Positions 45,895-54,282 of a stretch of 64,000 nucleotides of DNA are shown piece by piece. The translations under genes were made by a program, and so were the position numbers. The stretch comes from Streptomyces luteolifulvus (GTDB lineage: Bacteria; Actinomycetota; Actinomycetes; Streptomycetales; Streptomycetaceae): assembly GCF_008806595.1 (NCBI RefSeq), contig NZ_VZRB01000006.1, positions 186,001 to 250,000 of the forward strand, given 5' to 3'. The notes beneath the pieces are model-generated. The model saw nothing but the letters and a program-made list of their open reading frames with translations. It ran no database searches and was not told where the DNA came from. The stretch's first letter is position 1, and each line of letters starts with the position of its first letter.

Positions 45895-48255
45895 CTACTG
45901 GCCGCTGTTCGGATCCACCGGATCCTCGGGGATCTCACCCGTCGGTGACGTCGTCGGGGCCGTGGGCTCGTTCGTCGTCGGTGGGGTCGTCGGTTCCTCG
46001 GAGGTCGGCGGGGCGGACGTCGGCTCCTTGGTGGTCGGCGGGGCGGTCGTCGGCTCCTTGGTCGTCGGCTCGTCGGAAGGCGTGGAGGACGGCTTCTGCG
46101 AGAAGGTCGGCGACTGGATCGGCTGCACCGCGGCGCCCTGGTCGGTGTCCAGGTCGAACTGGGTGATCTTGGTGTCGACTCCGAAGGTGTACGCCGCCCA
46201 GATCTGCGCCGGGTAGCCGCCACCGTTGATACGGCCCGGGGCCGGGATGAGGCCCGTGGCGCCGGTCAGGGTGACCTGGGGGTGCGGCGGCTTGGCGGAC
46301 TCGCCGAACAGGCCCACCGAGGTGACCAGGTTCGGGGTGTAACCGGTGAACCAGGCCGACTTGTTGTTGTCGGACGTACCGGTCTTGCCCGCGACCTTCT
46401 GGCCGATGCGCTTCGGGTTGTCCCGCACCGACGTCCGGGCCGTGCCGTCGTCGACCACGCCGGTGAGCACCGAGGTGACCGAGTCGGCTGCCTCGCGGCT
46501 GATGACCTCGTCCCCGACCGGATCCGGGGGGTCGACCTTGAGGGAGCTGTGCTCGACCTTCTTGATGACCGCCGGGGTGACCTTCTTGCCGTGGTTGTCG
46601 AGGGTGGCGTAGACACCGGCCATCTCCAGCGGGCTCGCGCCCATGGTGCCCAGGGTCTGCGCCGGTACCGCCTCCAGCCCGTCGGTGTGCATGCCCAGGT
46701 CGCTCGCGGTCTTGAGCACCTTGTCCATGCCGACGTCGACGCCCATCTGCGCGAAGACGGAGTTGATGGACTTGTTCATCGCCGTCTGGACGGTGACGTT
46801 CCCGTAGCTCCGGTCGTCCTCGTTCTCCGGGGCGAAGGCGATGTCGCTGCCCTCGACGGGGCGCTTGCTCGTGCCGTCGTAGACCGAGTTCGCCATGATC
46901 TGGTTGCCGTCCTGCGTCTCGGCCTCGTCGTCGAAGGCCGCGGCGAGGATCACCGGCTTGAAGGTGGAGGCGGGCTGGTAGTCCGGGCGGGTGGCGTTGT
47001 TCGTGTAGTGCTTGAGATAGTCCACGCCGCCGTACATCGCGACGACCGCGCCCGTCTTCGGGTTGACCGAGGCGGCACCGGCCTGAACGTTCCCGTCGAC
47101 CTTGCGCTTCTTCTTGTCGAGCTTGCTGGTCAGCTGTTCCTTGACCGCCTTCTCCAGCGCCGTCTGCTTCTTCTTGTCGATGTTGAGCGTCATGGTCCAG
47201 CCGCCGGCCTCGACCATCGCCTCGGCCTGCTTGGCGTCCTCGGCGGTGCCCTGGGCGACAAGCTGCTTCTCCATCTCGTCGTTGGCGGCGTCCACCAGGT
47301 AGCCGATCTGGCCGCGCATACCGGCCGAGGGCCTCGGCTCCTTGGGCACCGGGAACTTCATCGAGTCGCGCTCGGCCTGGTCCAGCCAGCCCTCCTCGAC
47401 CATGTTGTTCAGGACGTAGTTCCAGCGGTTCTTGACCAGCCTCTTGCCGTTGTCGGTGGCGACGGCCCAGTCGTACTGGCTCGGTGCCTGGAGCAGAGCG
47501 GCGAGGTAGGCGCCCTGCGCGACGCTGAGCTTCTCGGCGTCGACGCGGTAGTAGGCCTGGGCGGCGGCCTGAATGCCGTAGGCGCCGCGGCCGTAGTAGC
47601 TGGTGTTGATGTAGCCGGCGAGGATGAAGTCCTTGTCCTTCTCGCGGTCCAGCTTCAGCGAGATGACCAGTTCCTTCAGCTTGCGCGTGACGGTCTGATC
47701 CTGGGTCAGATAGTAGTTCTTGACGTACTGCTGGGTGATCGTCGAGCCGCCCTGGGCGCCCTTGCCGGAGAGCGTGTTGAGCAGACCGCGTGCCGTGCCC
47801 TTGAGGTCGACGCCGGCGTCCTTGTAGAAGGTCTTGTTCTCGGCGGCGACGAAGGTCTTCTGCACGGGCTTGGGGACCTGCGCGAGGTCCACGACCTCAC
47901 GGTTGAGGTCGCCGTTGCGGGTCAGGATCGTGCCGTCGCTGTACTTGTAGACGTTGCTCTGGAGCCTGGCGTCCTCGTTCCCGCTGGCGGGGATGTCGAT
48001 CATCAGGTACAGCACGACGAAGGAGCCGATACCGAGCAGACACAGGCCGAAGAACGTACCCAGGATCTTCTTCCAGGTGAACAGCCTGCGTATGAGGCTC
48101 TTGTCGCTCGTGCCGCCCCTGGCGCTCCTCCTGGCGGCCGCCCGGCCCCGCGGAGCCGTCGGCGCCGAGCCCATGGCCGCCTGCGACGAGCGGTTCCTGG
48201 GCGCTGCGCGACGGCCACCACGCTGTCGCGCTCGTCTCTCTTCCGCTCGTCCCAT
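45895..48255 (-). CDS. Class A penicillin-binding protein (transglycosylase/transpeptidase)
   Basis: A 786-residue bifunctional peptidoglycan synthase. A basic cytoplasmic tail is followed by one membrane helix at about 63-86. The GT51 glycosyltransferase domain has AENKTFYKDAGVDLKG (Glu139, in place of the usual ED pair) and GGSTITQQYVKN (about 169-180). The transpeptidase motifs are SxxK at Ser430-Lys433 (PASTFKP), SIN (KSINSVF) and KTG (AGKTGTSD, about 622-625). The C terminus is a Pro/Thr/Ser/Glu-rich tail of about 80 residues ending PEDPVDPNSGQ. It polymerises lipid II and cross-links it outside the membrane. The ATG is at 48255. It is divergent from the SPFH gene. Confidence 0.95.
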   Translation of the reverse strand: MGRAEERRARQRGGRRAAPRNRSSQAAMGSAPTAPRGRAAARRSARGGTSDKSLIRRLFTWKKILGTFFGLCLLGIGSFVVLYLMIDIPASGNEDARLQSNVYKYSDGTILTRNGDLNREVVDLAQVPKPVQKTFVAAENKTFYKDAGVDLKGTARGLLNTLSGKGAQGGSTITQQYVKNYYLTQDQTVTRKLKELVISLKLDREKDKDFILAGYINTSYYGRGAYGIQAAAQAYYRVDAEKLSVAQGAYLAALLQAPSQYDWAVATDNGKRLVKNRWNYVLNNMVEEGWLDQAERDSMKFPVPKEPRPSAGMRGQIGYLVDAANDEMEKQLVAQGTAEDAKQAEAMVEAGGWTMTLNIDKKKQTALEKAVKEQLTSKLDKKKRKVDGNVQAGAASVNPKTGAVVAMYGGVDYLKHYTNNATRPDYQPASTFKPVILAAAFDDEAETQDGNQIMANSVYDGTSKRPVEGSDIAFAPENEDDRSYGNVTVQTAMNKSINSVFAQMGVDVGMDKVLKTASDLGMHTDGLEAVPAQTLGTMGASPLEMAGVYATLDNHGKKVTPAVIKKVEHSSLKVDPPDPVGDEVISREAADSVTSVLTGVVDDGTARTSVRDNPKRIGQKVAGKTGTSDNNKSAWFTGYTPNLVTSVGLFGESAKPPHPQVTLTGATGLIPAPGRINGGGYPAQIWAAYTFGVDTKITQFDLDTDQGAAVQPIQSPTFSQKPSSTPSDEPTTKEPTTAPPTTKEPTSAPPTSEEPTTPPTTNEPTAPTTSPTGEIPEDPVDPNSGQ

Positions 48256-48446
48256 GAGTCGCTTCGCTCCGCTTTCTACTCGGCCGTCATGCAGGGTCGT
48301 GGCTCAGGTCAGCTCAGAAAGCTAACACCGCTCTCTATGACAAACGGCGCGCGATCCGGTCTTTACGGGCGTGAGAATCAGCACCCGTTCCAACGGAACC
48401 GACGAATAACGGGGGCCGAGGGTTGCTCGGGATGCGGCAGGGACGG

Positions 48447-48470
48447 TTAAAGTGCTATCACTTAGATAGA
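48447..48470 (+). promoter_or_regulatory. Palindromic promoter region of the SPFH gene
   Basis: AAGTG-CTAT-CACTT at 48450-48463 and the overlapping CTATC-ACTTA-GATAG at 48455-48469 form nested inverted repeats 50-65 bases upstream of the SPFH ATG. TTAGATAGA could also supply a -10. This is a likely operator, but its regulator is unknown. Confidence 0.45.
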
Positions 48471-48516
48471 CCGGAGCTAGCGACAGCGACCGGAGCACCG
48501 ACAGAACGGGGACCCC

Positions 48517-49440
48517 ATGTCCGCACACACCGACGACATACCCGAGATGCCCGCGCCACGCGTGCAGGAGTTCGCCGCGCACAACATCGGCGGCGGGCTC
48601 GCGCTGCTGCTCGGGCTGGTCGGACTGCTGATCGGCGCCGGGACGATCATGGGCGGCTCGACCGTCGCCGTGGCGGGCCCCAAGGCCGCGCTGATCGTCA
48701 CCGGCATCGTGATCGCCGCCGCCGCGTTCCTCGCGATGTGCGGGCTGAACATGGTGTCGCCGGGTGAGGCGCGGGTCGTGCAGCTCTTCGGGCGGTACCG
48801 GGGGACGATCCGCGAGGACGGGCTGCGCTGGGTGAACCCCTTCACCTCCCGCGCGAAGATCTCGACCCGCGTCCGCAACCACGAGACCGCCGTCCTCAAG
48901 GTGAACGACGCCTACGGCAACCCGATCGAGCTCGCCGCGGTGGTCGTATGGAAGGTCCAGGACACCGCGCAGGCCAGCTTCGAGGTGGACGACTTCCTGG
49001 AGTTCGTCGCCACCCAGACCGAGGCGGCCGTACGGCACATCGCCATCGAGTACCCCTACGACGCCCACGACGAGGCCGGGCTGTCGCTGCGCGGTGACGC
49101 GGAGGAGATCACCGAGAAGCTCGCCGTCGAACTGCACGCACGCGTGGAGGCGGCCGGGGTGCAGATCATCGAGTCGCGGTTCACGCATCTCGCCTACGCA
49201 CCCGAGATCGCCTCGGCGATGCTCCAGCGGCAGCAGGCGGGGGCGGTCGTCGCGGCCCGGCGGGAGATCGTGGACGGAGCCGTGGGGATGGTCGAGGCGG
49301 CACTCGCCCGGATCACCGAGCGGGACATCGTGGAGCTGGACCCGGAACGGAAGGCAGCGATGGTGTCCAACCTGATGGTGGTGCTGTGCGGCGACCGGAG
49401 CCCGCAGCCGGTCCTCAACACCGGGTCCCTCTACCAGTGA
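48517..49440 (+). CDS. SPFH/Band 7 (prohibitin/flotillin-like) membrane protein
   Basis: A 307-residue SPFH protein. Two membrane helices lie near residues 24-48 and 55-75 (GGLALLLGLVGLLIGAGTIM; AALIVTGIVIAAAAFLAMCG). The Band 7 domain follows: SPGEARVVQLFGRYRGTIRE DGLRWVNPF, ISTRVRNHETAVLKVNDAYG NPIELAAVVVWKVQDTAQAS. It ends in a helical region (MLQRQQAGAVVAARREIVDG). SPFH proteins form oligomeric cages or platforms on the membrane and often partner with proteases. The following small ribbon-helix-helix-like gene overlaps it by four bases. Confidence 0.92.
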   Translation: MSAHTDDIPEMPAPRVQEFAAHNIGGGLALLLGLVGLLIGAGTIMGGSTVAVAGPKAALIVTGIVIAAAAFLAMCGLNMVSPGEARVVQLFGRYRGTIREDGLRWVNPFTSRAKISTRVRNHETAVLKVNDAYGNPIELAAVVVWKVQDTAQASFEVDDFLEFVATQTEAAVRHIAIEYPYDAHDEAGLSLRGDAEEITEKLAVELHARVEAAGVQIIESRFTHLAYAPEIASAMLQRQQAGAVVAARREIVDGAVGMVEAALARITERDIVELDPERKAAMVSNLMVVLCGDRSPQPVLNTGSLYQ

Positions 49441-49673
49441 CGACCCCGTCCGAGGGCCCGGCCCCTCAGCGTCGGCCGCAGCAGCGCAAGCAGGTGCTGC
49501 TGCGGTTGGACCCCGCGGTGTACGAGGCACTGGCCCGCTGGGCGGGCGACGAACTGCGGTCGGCCAACGCGCAGATCGAGTTCCTGCTGCGCAGGGCGCT
49601 GCAGGAGGCGGGGCGGCTGCCGGGCGAGGCGGGTCCGCTGCCCCGCCGCGGGCGGCCGCCCCGGTCTCAGTAG
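49437..49673 (+). CDS. Small ribbon-helix-helix-like protein, coupled to the SPFH gene
   Basis: A 78-residue basic protein. The middle (QQRKQVLLRLDPAVYEALAR WAGDELRSANAQIEFLLRRA) is an Arc/MetJ-type ribbon-helix-helix pattern with the strand KQVLLRL and two helices, so DNA binding or toxin-antitoxin-like regulation is possible. Its GTG start overlaps the SPFH stop (GTGA), so it is made in proportion to SPFH. No toxin gene is nearby. It may regulate the SPFH promoter palindrome, which is inference only. Confidence 0.8.
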   Translation: MTTPSEGPAPQRRPQQRKQVLLRLDPAVYEALARWAGDELRSANAQIEFLLRRALQEAGRLPGEAGPLPRRGRPPRSQ

Positions 49674-49725
49674 CAGAACCGTGACAATCGGCCCCCACCT
49701 GCGCTCCCCCACACCCCGCCATGAT

Positions 49726-49768
49726 CTACACACTCCGCGTATACATGGCGGGTATACACGCTGTGTAG
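49726..49768. promoter_or_regulatory. Operator of the PadR-controlled ABC exporter operon
   Basis: Nested inverted repeats: CTACACA at 49726-49732 with TGTGTAG at 49762-49768, and GTATAC at 49739-49744 with GTATAC at 49752-49757, nearly concentric. They end 9 bases before the padR ATG. PadR regulators usually bind such ATAC/GTAT- or ATGT/ACAT-type palindromes at their own promoters. Confidence 0.7.
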
Positions 49769-49777
49769 AGTGCTGTC

Positions 49778-50302
49778 ATGTCCATCGGTCACACCCTTCT
49801 GGGCCTGCTGGAGTCGGGGCCGCGCCACGGCTACGACCTGAAGCGGGCCTTCGACGAGAAATTCGGTCACGACCGGCCGCTGCACTACGGCCAGGTCTAT
49901 TCGACGATGTCGCGCCTCCTGAAGAACGGACTCGTCGAGGTCGACGGGATCGAGGCGGGCGACGGCCCCGAGCGCAAGCGGTACGCGATCACCGACGCCG
50001 GGGTCTCCGACGTGGCGCTCTGGCTCGCCACTCCGGAGAAGCCCGAGCCGTATCTGCAGTCGACGCTGTACACCAAGGTCGTCCTCGCGCTGCTCACCCA
50101 CCGCAACGCGGCCGACCTCCTCGACACGCAGCGCTCCGAGCATCTGCGGATGATGCGGATCCTCACCGACCGCAAGCGCAACGGCGATCTCGCCGACCAA
50201 CTGATCTGCGACCACGCACTCTTCCATCTCGAGGCCGACCTGCGCTGGCTGGAGCTGACCGCCGCGCGTCTCGACAAACTCGCCGAGGCGGTGACCCGAT
50301 GA
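49778..50302 (+). CDS. PadR-family transcriptional regulator
   Basis: A 174-residue regulator of the PadR-s2/AphA-like group. The winged helix is MSIGHTLLGLLESGPRHGYD LKRAFDEKF...YGQVYSTMSRLLKNGLVEVD. The C-terminal helical dimer domain (DLLDTQRSEHLRMMRILTDR and onward) is typical. The stop overlaps the ATG of the ABC ATPase (ATGA), so regulator, ATPase and permease form one operon. An inverted-repeat operator precedes the gene. PadR proteins commonly repress multidrug or lipid exporters and are released by the drug. Here the ligand is unknown. Confidence 0.94.
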   Translation: MSIGHTLLGLLESGPRHGYDLKRAFDEKFGHDRPLHYGQVYSTMSRLLKNGLVEVDGIEAGDGPERKRYAITDAGVSDVALWLATPEKPEPYLQSTLYTKVVLALLTHRNAADLLDTQRSEHLRMMRILTDRKRNGDLADQLICDHALFHLEADLRWLELTAARLDKLAEAVTR

Positions 50303-50991
50303 CGCATCATCCGGCTGGTTCCCTGCTCGCCGCGTCCGGACTGCGCAAGACGTACGGTCCCACGACCGCCCTGGACGGCGCCGAGTTCTCCATCCACCCC
50401 GGCGAGGTCGTCGCCGTGATGGGCCCCTCCGGCTCCGGCAAGTCGACCCTGCTCCACTGCCTCGCCGGGATCGTGCCGCCCGACGCGGGCTCGATCACGT
50501 ACAACGGCCAGGAGATGGCCGGGCTGAGCGACACACAGCGCAGCGCGCTGCGGCGGTCCGAGTTCGGGTTCGTGTTCCAGTTCGGGCAGCTCGTTCCCGA
50601 ACTGACCTGCGTCGAGAACGTGGCCCTCCCGCTGCGGCTGAACGGCACCGGCCGCAAGGAGGCCGAGCGCACCGCGCTGGCCTGGATGGAGCGCCTGGAG
50701 GTCGACGACCTCGGGGCCAAGCGGCCCGGCGAGGTCTCCGGCGGTCAGGGACAGCGGGTCGCCGTCGCCCGCGCGCTGGTCACCGGCCCGCGCGTGCTGT
50801 TCGCCGACGAGCCCACCGGCGCACTCGACTCCCTCAACGGCGAGCGCGTGATGGAACTGCTCACAGAGGCCGCCCGGTCCACCAACGCCGCCGTCGTGCT
50901 GGTCACGCACGAGGCGCGGGTGGCCGCCTACTCCGACCGCGAGATCGTCGTACGGGACGGGAAGTCCCGGGACATGGAGCGGGCCGTATGA
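50299..50991 (+). CDS. ABC transporter ATP-binding protein (LolD/MacB type)
   Basis: A 230-residue ATPase. Walker A is GPSGSGKSTLL near residue 46, the Q-loop FQFGQLVPELTCVENV, the signature VSGGQGQRVAVARAL, and Walker B VLFADEPTGALDS with an H-loop VLVTHEARV. The signature carries GGQGQ in place of GGQQQ/GGEQQ. It pairs with the FtsX-like permease that follows (four-base overlap) and is controlled by the PadR protein before it. Such pairs export peptides, drugs or lipids, or perform mechanotransmission. Confidence 0.95.
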   Translation: MTHHPAGSLLAASGLRKTYGPTTALDGAEFSIHPGEVVAVMGPSGSGKSTLLHCLAGIVPPDAGSITYNGQEMAGLSDTQRSALRRSEFGFVFQFGQLVPELTCVENVALPLRLNGTGRKEAERTALAWMERLEVDDLGAKRPGEVSGGQGQRVAVARALVTGPRVLFADEPTGALDSLNGERVMELLTEAARSTNAAVVLVTHEARVAAYSDREIVVRDGKSRDMERAV

Positions 50992-53321
50992 GCGCCGGCC
51001 AGTGGTCGCGCGACCTGGGCATGGGCGCCAAGTTCGCGTTCACCGGCGGCCGCGAGGGCTGGGTCCGGGTCCTGCTGACGGCCGTCGGGGTCGGGCTGGG
51101 AGTGGCGCTGCTGCTGCTCACCACCGCACTGCCGGGCGCGATCAAGGCCCGGGACGACCGGGGATCGGCCCGCGACGACTTCACGTACATCAGCGAGGCC
51201 AAGCCGAAGGCCGACGACACGCTCATCATCGCGCGCACCGACTCGACGTACCACAGTGAGGACATACGCGGCCGGCTGACGGAACCCGAGGGTCCCAAGG
51301 CGCCGCTGCCTCCGGGCATCACGAAGTTTCCCGCGCCCGGGGACATGGTCGTCTCGCCCGCACTGGACAGGCTGCTGAAGTCGGACTCAGGCAAGCTGCT
51401 GCGCGAACGCCTGCCCTATCGCGTCACCGGCACCATCGCTCAGTCCGGGCTCATCGGCCCCGCCGAACTCGCCTACTACGCGGGCGCCGAGGGCCTGGGG
51501 AAGCGTCTGTCGGGCGGCAAGGTCGAGCGCATCGACTACTTCGGGCCGTCCGTCAAGCCACCTGGCGAGGGTCTGGACCCGGTCCTGCTGCTGCTCGTCC
51601 TCATGGTCTTCACCGTGCTGCTGATGCCGGTCGCCGTGTTCATCGCCGCGGCCGTGCGTTTCGGCGGCGAGCGCCGGGACCGCCGACTCGCGGCACTGCG
51701 CCTGGTCGGCGCGGACGGGCGGATGACCCGCCGGATCGCGGCGGGCGAGGCGCTCGCGGGGTCGCTGCTGGGATTGGTCTTCGGTACCGCGTTCTTCCTG
51801 GCGGGGCGCCAGTTGGTGGCGTTGCTCGAGGTGCGCGATGTCAGCCTGTTTCCCAGCGACCTCGATCCGTCCCCCGCGCTCGCCCTGCTCGTTGCGGCCG
51901 CCGTGCCCGCCGCGGCCGTCCTGGTGACGCTGTTGGCACTGCGCGGTGTCGTCATCGAACCGCTCGGCGTGGTCCGCACGACCAAGCCCCCGCGGCGCCG
52001 CCTGTGGTGGCGGCTGCTGCTGCCGCTGGCCGGCCTCGGCCTGCTGTACCCGATGGTCGGACAGGGCAACGGCAACGGCGACTTCAACGAATGGATGGTC
52101 ATCGGCGGCACGGTCCTGCTGCTCGTCGGCATCACCGCTCTGCTGCCGTGGATCGTCGAGGCGGTGGTCGCCCGGCTGAACTCCGGCTCGGTTTCCTGGC
52201 AACTGGCCGTCCGCAGGCTCCAGCTGAGCAGCGGAACGGCCGCCCGCCTGGTCAACGGCATCGCGGTCGCGGTGGCCGGCGCGATCGCCCTGCAGATGCT
52301 GTTCTCGGGAGTCGAGGCCGCCTACACCAAGGAGACGGACAACGACGTCAGCCGGGCCCAGATGACCGTCGACGTGCGGGGCGGGGCGTCCCAGGAGAAG
52401 GTCGCCCGGGAGTTCGCACAGACCAAGGGCGTGCAGACGGCGAAGACCATCACCACGACGTATGTCGGAGAGCGGACGAACAATCCGGAGACGTCCATCG
52501 AGGTGGCCGTCGGCAGCTGTGCGGCACTGCGCGAGGTCGCGACCCTGAAGTCCTGCCGGGACGGCGAGATCTACCGCATCCTCGGCGGTGAGTACGACGA
52601 GGGCACCAGGGAGCTCGCCCAGGCCGGCCGCACGGTCTACTTCGACCCGTCGTACACCGACTACGAGCACCCTGCGGCGGCCTGGAAGGTGCCCGCAGGG
52701 CTGAAGACGGCGGCGCCCCGCGAGGACCCCACCGGCTACGCCCGGGACGGACTCCTCATCACTCCCCGTGCGCTGCCCGCGGCCGCGACGGCCGGCCTGT
52801 CGCAGAAGGTGTACGTCAGGTTCGACCCGTCGGTGCCGGACTCCCGCGACAACGTACGCAACACGGCCGCCCGGTTCGATCCGCTCGCGGACGTGTACAA
52901 CATGACGGTCAGTGAGCAGTCCACCCAGTTCCGGTCCATCCGCACCGGGCTGTTCGTCGGCGCCACGTGTGTGCTGGTCCTCATCGGGGCGAGTCTGCTC
53001 GTCTCCCAGCTGGAGCAGCTGCGCGAGCGCAAGAAGCTGCTCTCGTCCCTGGTGGCCTTCGGCACCCGGCGCCGCACGCTGAGCCTGTCGGTGCTGTGGC
53101 AGACGGCGATACCGATCACGCTCGGCCTGGTCCTCGCCTCGACGGTCGGTCTGACGCTGGGCACGGTGCTGCTGAAGATGACGGGCACCAAGGTGACCGT
53201 CGACTGGCTGAGCGTGCTGACGATGACCGGCATCGGTGCCGCGGTCGTGCTGGTGGTGACCCTGCTCAGCATGCCGCCGCTGCTCCGGCTGATGCGCCCG
53301 GACGGGCTGCGCACCGAGTAG
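50988..53321 (+). CDS. FtsX-like ABC transporter permease
   Basis: A 777-residue permease. It has an N-terminal membrane helix (LLTAVGVGLGVALLLLTTAL), then an extracytoplasmic part of about 150 residues. A first FtsX helical core lies around residues 195-305 (LLLVLMVFTVLLMPVAVFIA), with further helices up to about 430. A second extracytoplasmic domain leads to the last FtsX core at about 650-770 (GLFVGATCVLVLIGASLLVS, ITLGLVLASTVGLTLGTVLL). The arrangement, with cores at both halves, matches macrolide/bacitracin-type or lipoprotein exporters. It is the third gene of the PadR operon and ends at a strong terminator. Confidence 0.93.
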   Translation: MSAGQWSRDLGMGAKFAFTGGREGWVRVLLTAVGVGLGVALLLLTTALPGAIKARDDRGSARDDFTYISEAKPKADDTLIIARTDSTYHSEDIRGRLTEPEGPKAPLPPGITKFPAPGDMVVSPALDRLLKSDSGKLLRERLPYRVTGTIAQSGLIGPAELAYYAGAEGLGKRLSGGKVERIDYFGPSVKPPGEGLDPVLLLLVLMVFTVLLMPVAVFIAAAVRFGGERRDRRLAALRLVGADGRMTRRIAAGEALAGSLLGLVFGTAFFLAGRQLVALLEVRDVSLFPSDLDPSPALALLVAAAVPAAAVLVTLLALRGVVIEPLGVVRTTKPPRRRLWWRLLLPLAGLGLLYPMVGQGNGNGDFNEWMVIGGTVLLLVGITALLPWIVEAVVARLNSGSVSWQLAVRRLQLSSGTAARLVNGIAVAVAGAIALQMLFSGVEAAYTKETDNDVSRAQMTVDVRGGASQEKVAREFAQTKGVQTAKTITTTYVGERTNNPETSIEVAVGSCAALREVATLKSCRDGEIYRILGGEYDEGTRELAQAGRTVYFDPSYTDYEHPAAAWKVPAGLKTAAPREDPTGYARDGLLITPRALPAAATAGLSQKVYVRFDPSVPDSRDNVRNTAARFDPLADVYNMTVSEQSTQFRSIRTGLFVGATCVLVLIGASLLVSQLEQLRERKKLLSSLVAFGTRRRTLSLSVLWQTAIPITLGLVLASTVGLTLGTVLLKMTGTKVTVDWLSVLTMTGIGAAVVLVVTLLSMPPLLRLMRPDGLRTE

Positions 53322-53330
53322 CGGCCGGCG

Positions 53331-53358
53331 GCCCCTCCCCCGCCACGGGGAGGGGCCA
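53331..53358. terminator. Bidirectional terminator between the ABC permease and the roadblock operon
   Basis: GGCCCCTCCCC at 53331-53341 pairs perfectly with GGGGAGGGGCC at 53348-53358 across a six-base loop. It separates convergent genes. Confidence 0.9.
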
Positions 53359-53366
53359 CGGCATGC

Positions 53367-53795
53367 TCACAGGCTGTACTCCCGCACCACCCGCCGTACC
53401 TGGGCGAACAGCATGCCCACGTTCACCGACTTGCGGCAGACGACCACGGCGACCACGTCCTGCTGGTCGCTCATGCGCACGAACAGGTGGGTGAGGTTGT
53501 CGCTGTTGACCAGAATCTCCTGGAAGAAATGGGTGTCACTGGTGATCCCGCGGCGCTCCTTGAAGACGTCCTCGATCATCACGACCGTACGGCCCTGGAA
53601 CAGGTCGAGGGTCGCTCCCGCCAGCAGATCCAGGACCTCGGGCGGATGGTTGTCGACCGTCTCGTACGACAGCAGCATGCCGGTCGACATGTCGACCGCG
53701 CCCGCGGCGACACATTCGGGGGCGTCGGTACGCAGGGACTTGACCAGGCCCATCACCTGATCGGAGAAACCGGGAGACATACGCTTCGTTGCCAT
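53367..53795 (-). CDS. Roadblock-like (longin-fold) hypothetical protein
   Basis: A 142-residue protein with no membrane or signal segment. GAVDMSTGMLLSYETVDNHP, EVLDLLAGATLDLFQGR, then DNLTHLFVRMSDQQDVVAVV and VNVGMLFAQVRRVVREYSL follow a roadblock/LC7-like alternation of strands and helices. It lies four bases after the roadblock gene and shares its transcript. In other Streptomyces systems (conservons) roadblock proteins partner with a histidine-kinase-like protein and a Ras-like GTPase, but no GTPase is present here. Function unknown. Confidence 0.75.
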   Translation of the reverse strand: MATKRMSPGFSDQVMGLVKSLRTDAPECVAAGAVDMSTGMLLSYETVDNHPPEVLDLLAGATLDLFQGRTVVMIEDVFKERRGITSDTHFFQEILVNSDNLTHLFVRMSDQQDVVAVVVCRKSVNVGMLFAQVRRVVREYSL

Positions 53796-53799
53796 GCCT

Positions 53800-54186
53800 T
53801 CACACTCCTTCCGTGGCCTTGTCAGTGAGGATCGCGCCGATCCGGTCCAGGGCCGGCTGGGTCGCCATGTGTAGACGGTCCACGTCCAGTCCCTCGTCGC
53901 CGAGCACGACGACCAGGGCGGTGTCGCCGACCGAGTAGAAGGCGGCGCAGCCGTGGCTGCCGTAGGTCACCGTCCGGCGCAGGATGCCGCGCGAGGTCGC
54001 GTCGGCGGTACGGCGGGCGAGGCCGAGGCCCGCCGCGGCGAGGGCGGCGAGGCCCTCGGGGTCGATGGAGTCGGCCGTGTCGGCGGCGATCAGCAACCCG
54101 TCGGCGGCCGCCACGGCGGTGTCGGTGATTCCGGTGACCTGTTCACGCAGGCCGCGCATTTCCAGCGCCAGCGCTTTGTGGTCCAT
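53800..54186 (-). CDS. Roadblock/LC7 domain protein
   Basis: A 128-residue roadblock/LC7 protein. The core is GLREQVTGITDTAVAAADGL, LIAADTADSIDPEGLAALAA, then GILRRTVTYGSHGCAAFYSV and GDTALVVVLGDEGLDVDRLH. Roadblock proteins regulate small GTPases (MglB/CvnB type). The ATG at 54186 has AGGAGAG at good distance upstream. It is the second gene of a three-gene cluster between a DUF4388-like gene and another roadblock-like gene, and lacks the GTPase partner found in conservons. Confidence 0.88.
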   Translation of the reverse strand: MDHKALALEMRGLREQVTGITDTAVAAADGLLIAADTADSIDPEGLAALAAAGLGLARRTADATSRGILRRTVTYGSHGCAAFYSVGDTALVVVLGDEGLDVDRLHMATQPALDRIGAILTDKATEGV

Positions 54187-54282
54187 GCAGTCAACTCTCC
54201 TGTTTCTGTTCACATCTGTTCGGCTCGTGCATGCACTCTTGTTCTCGCCGGCTCGTCCTGCCGGCTTGTGCATTCGCCTTGC

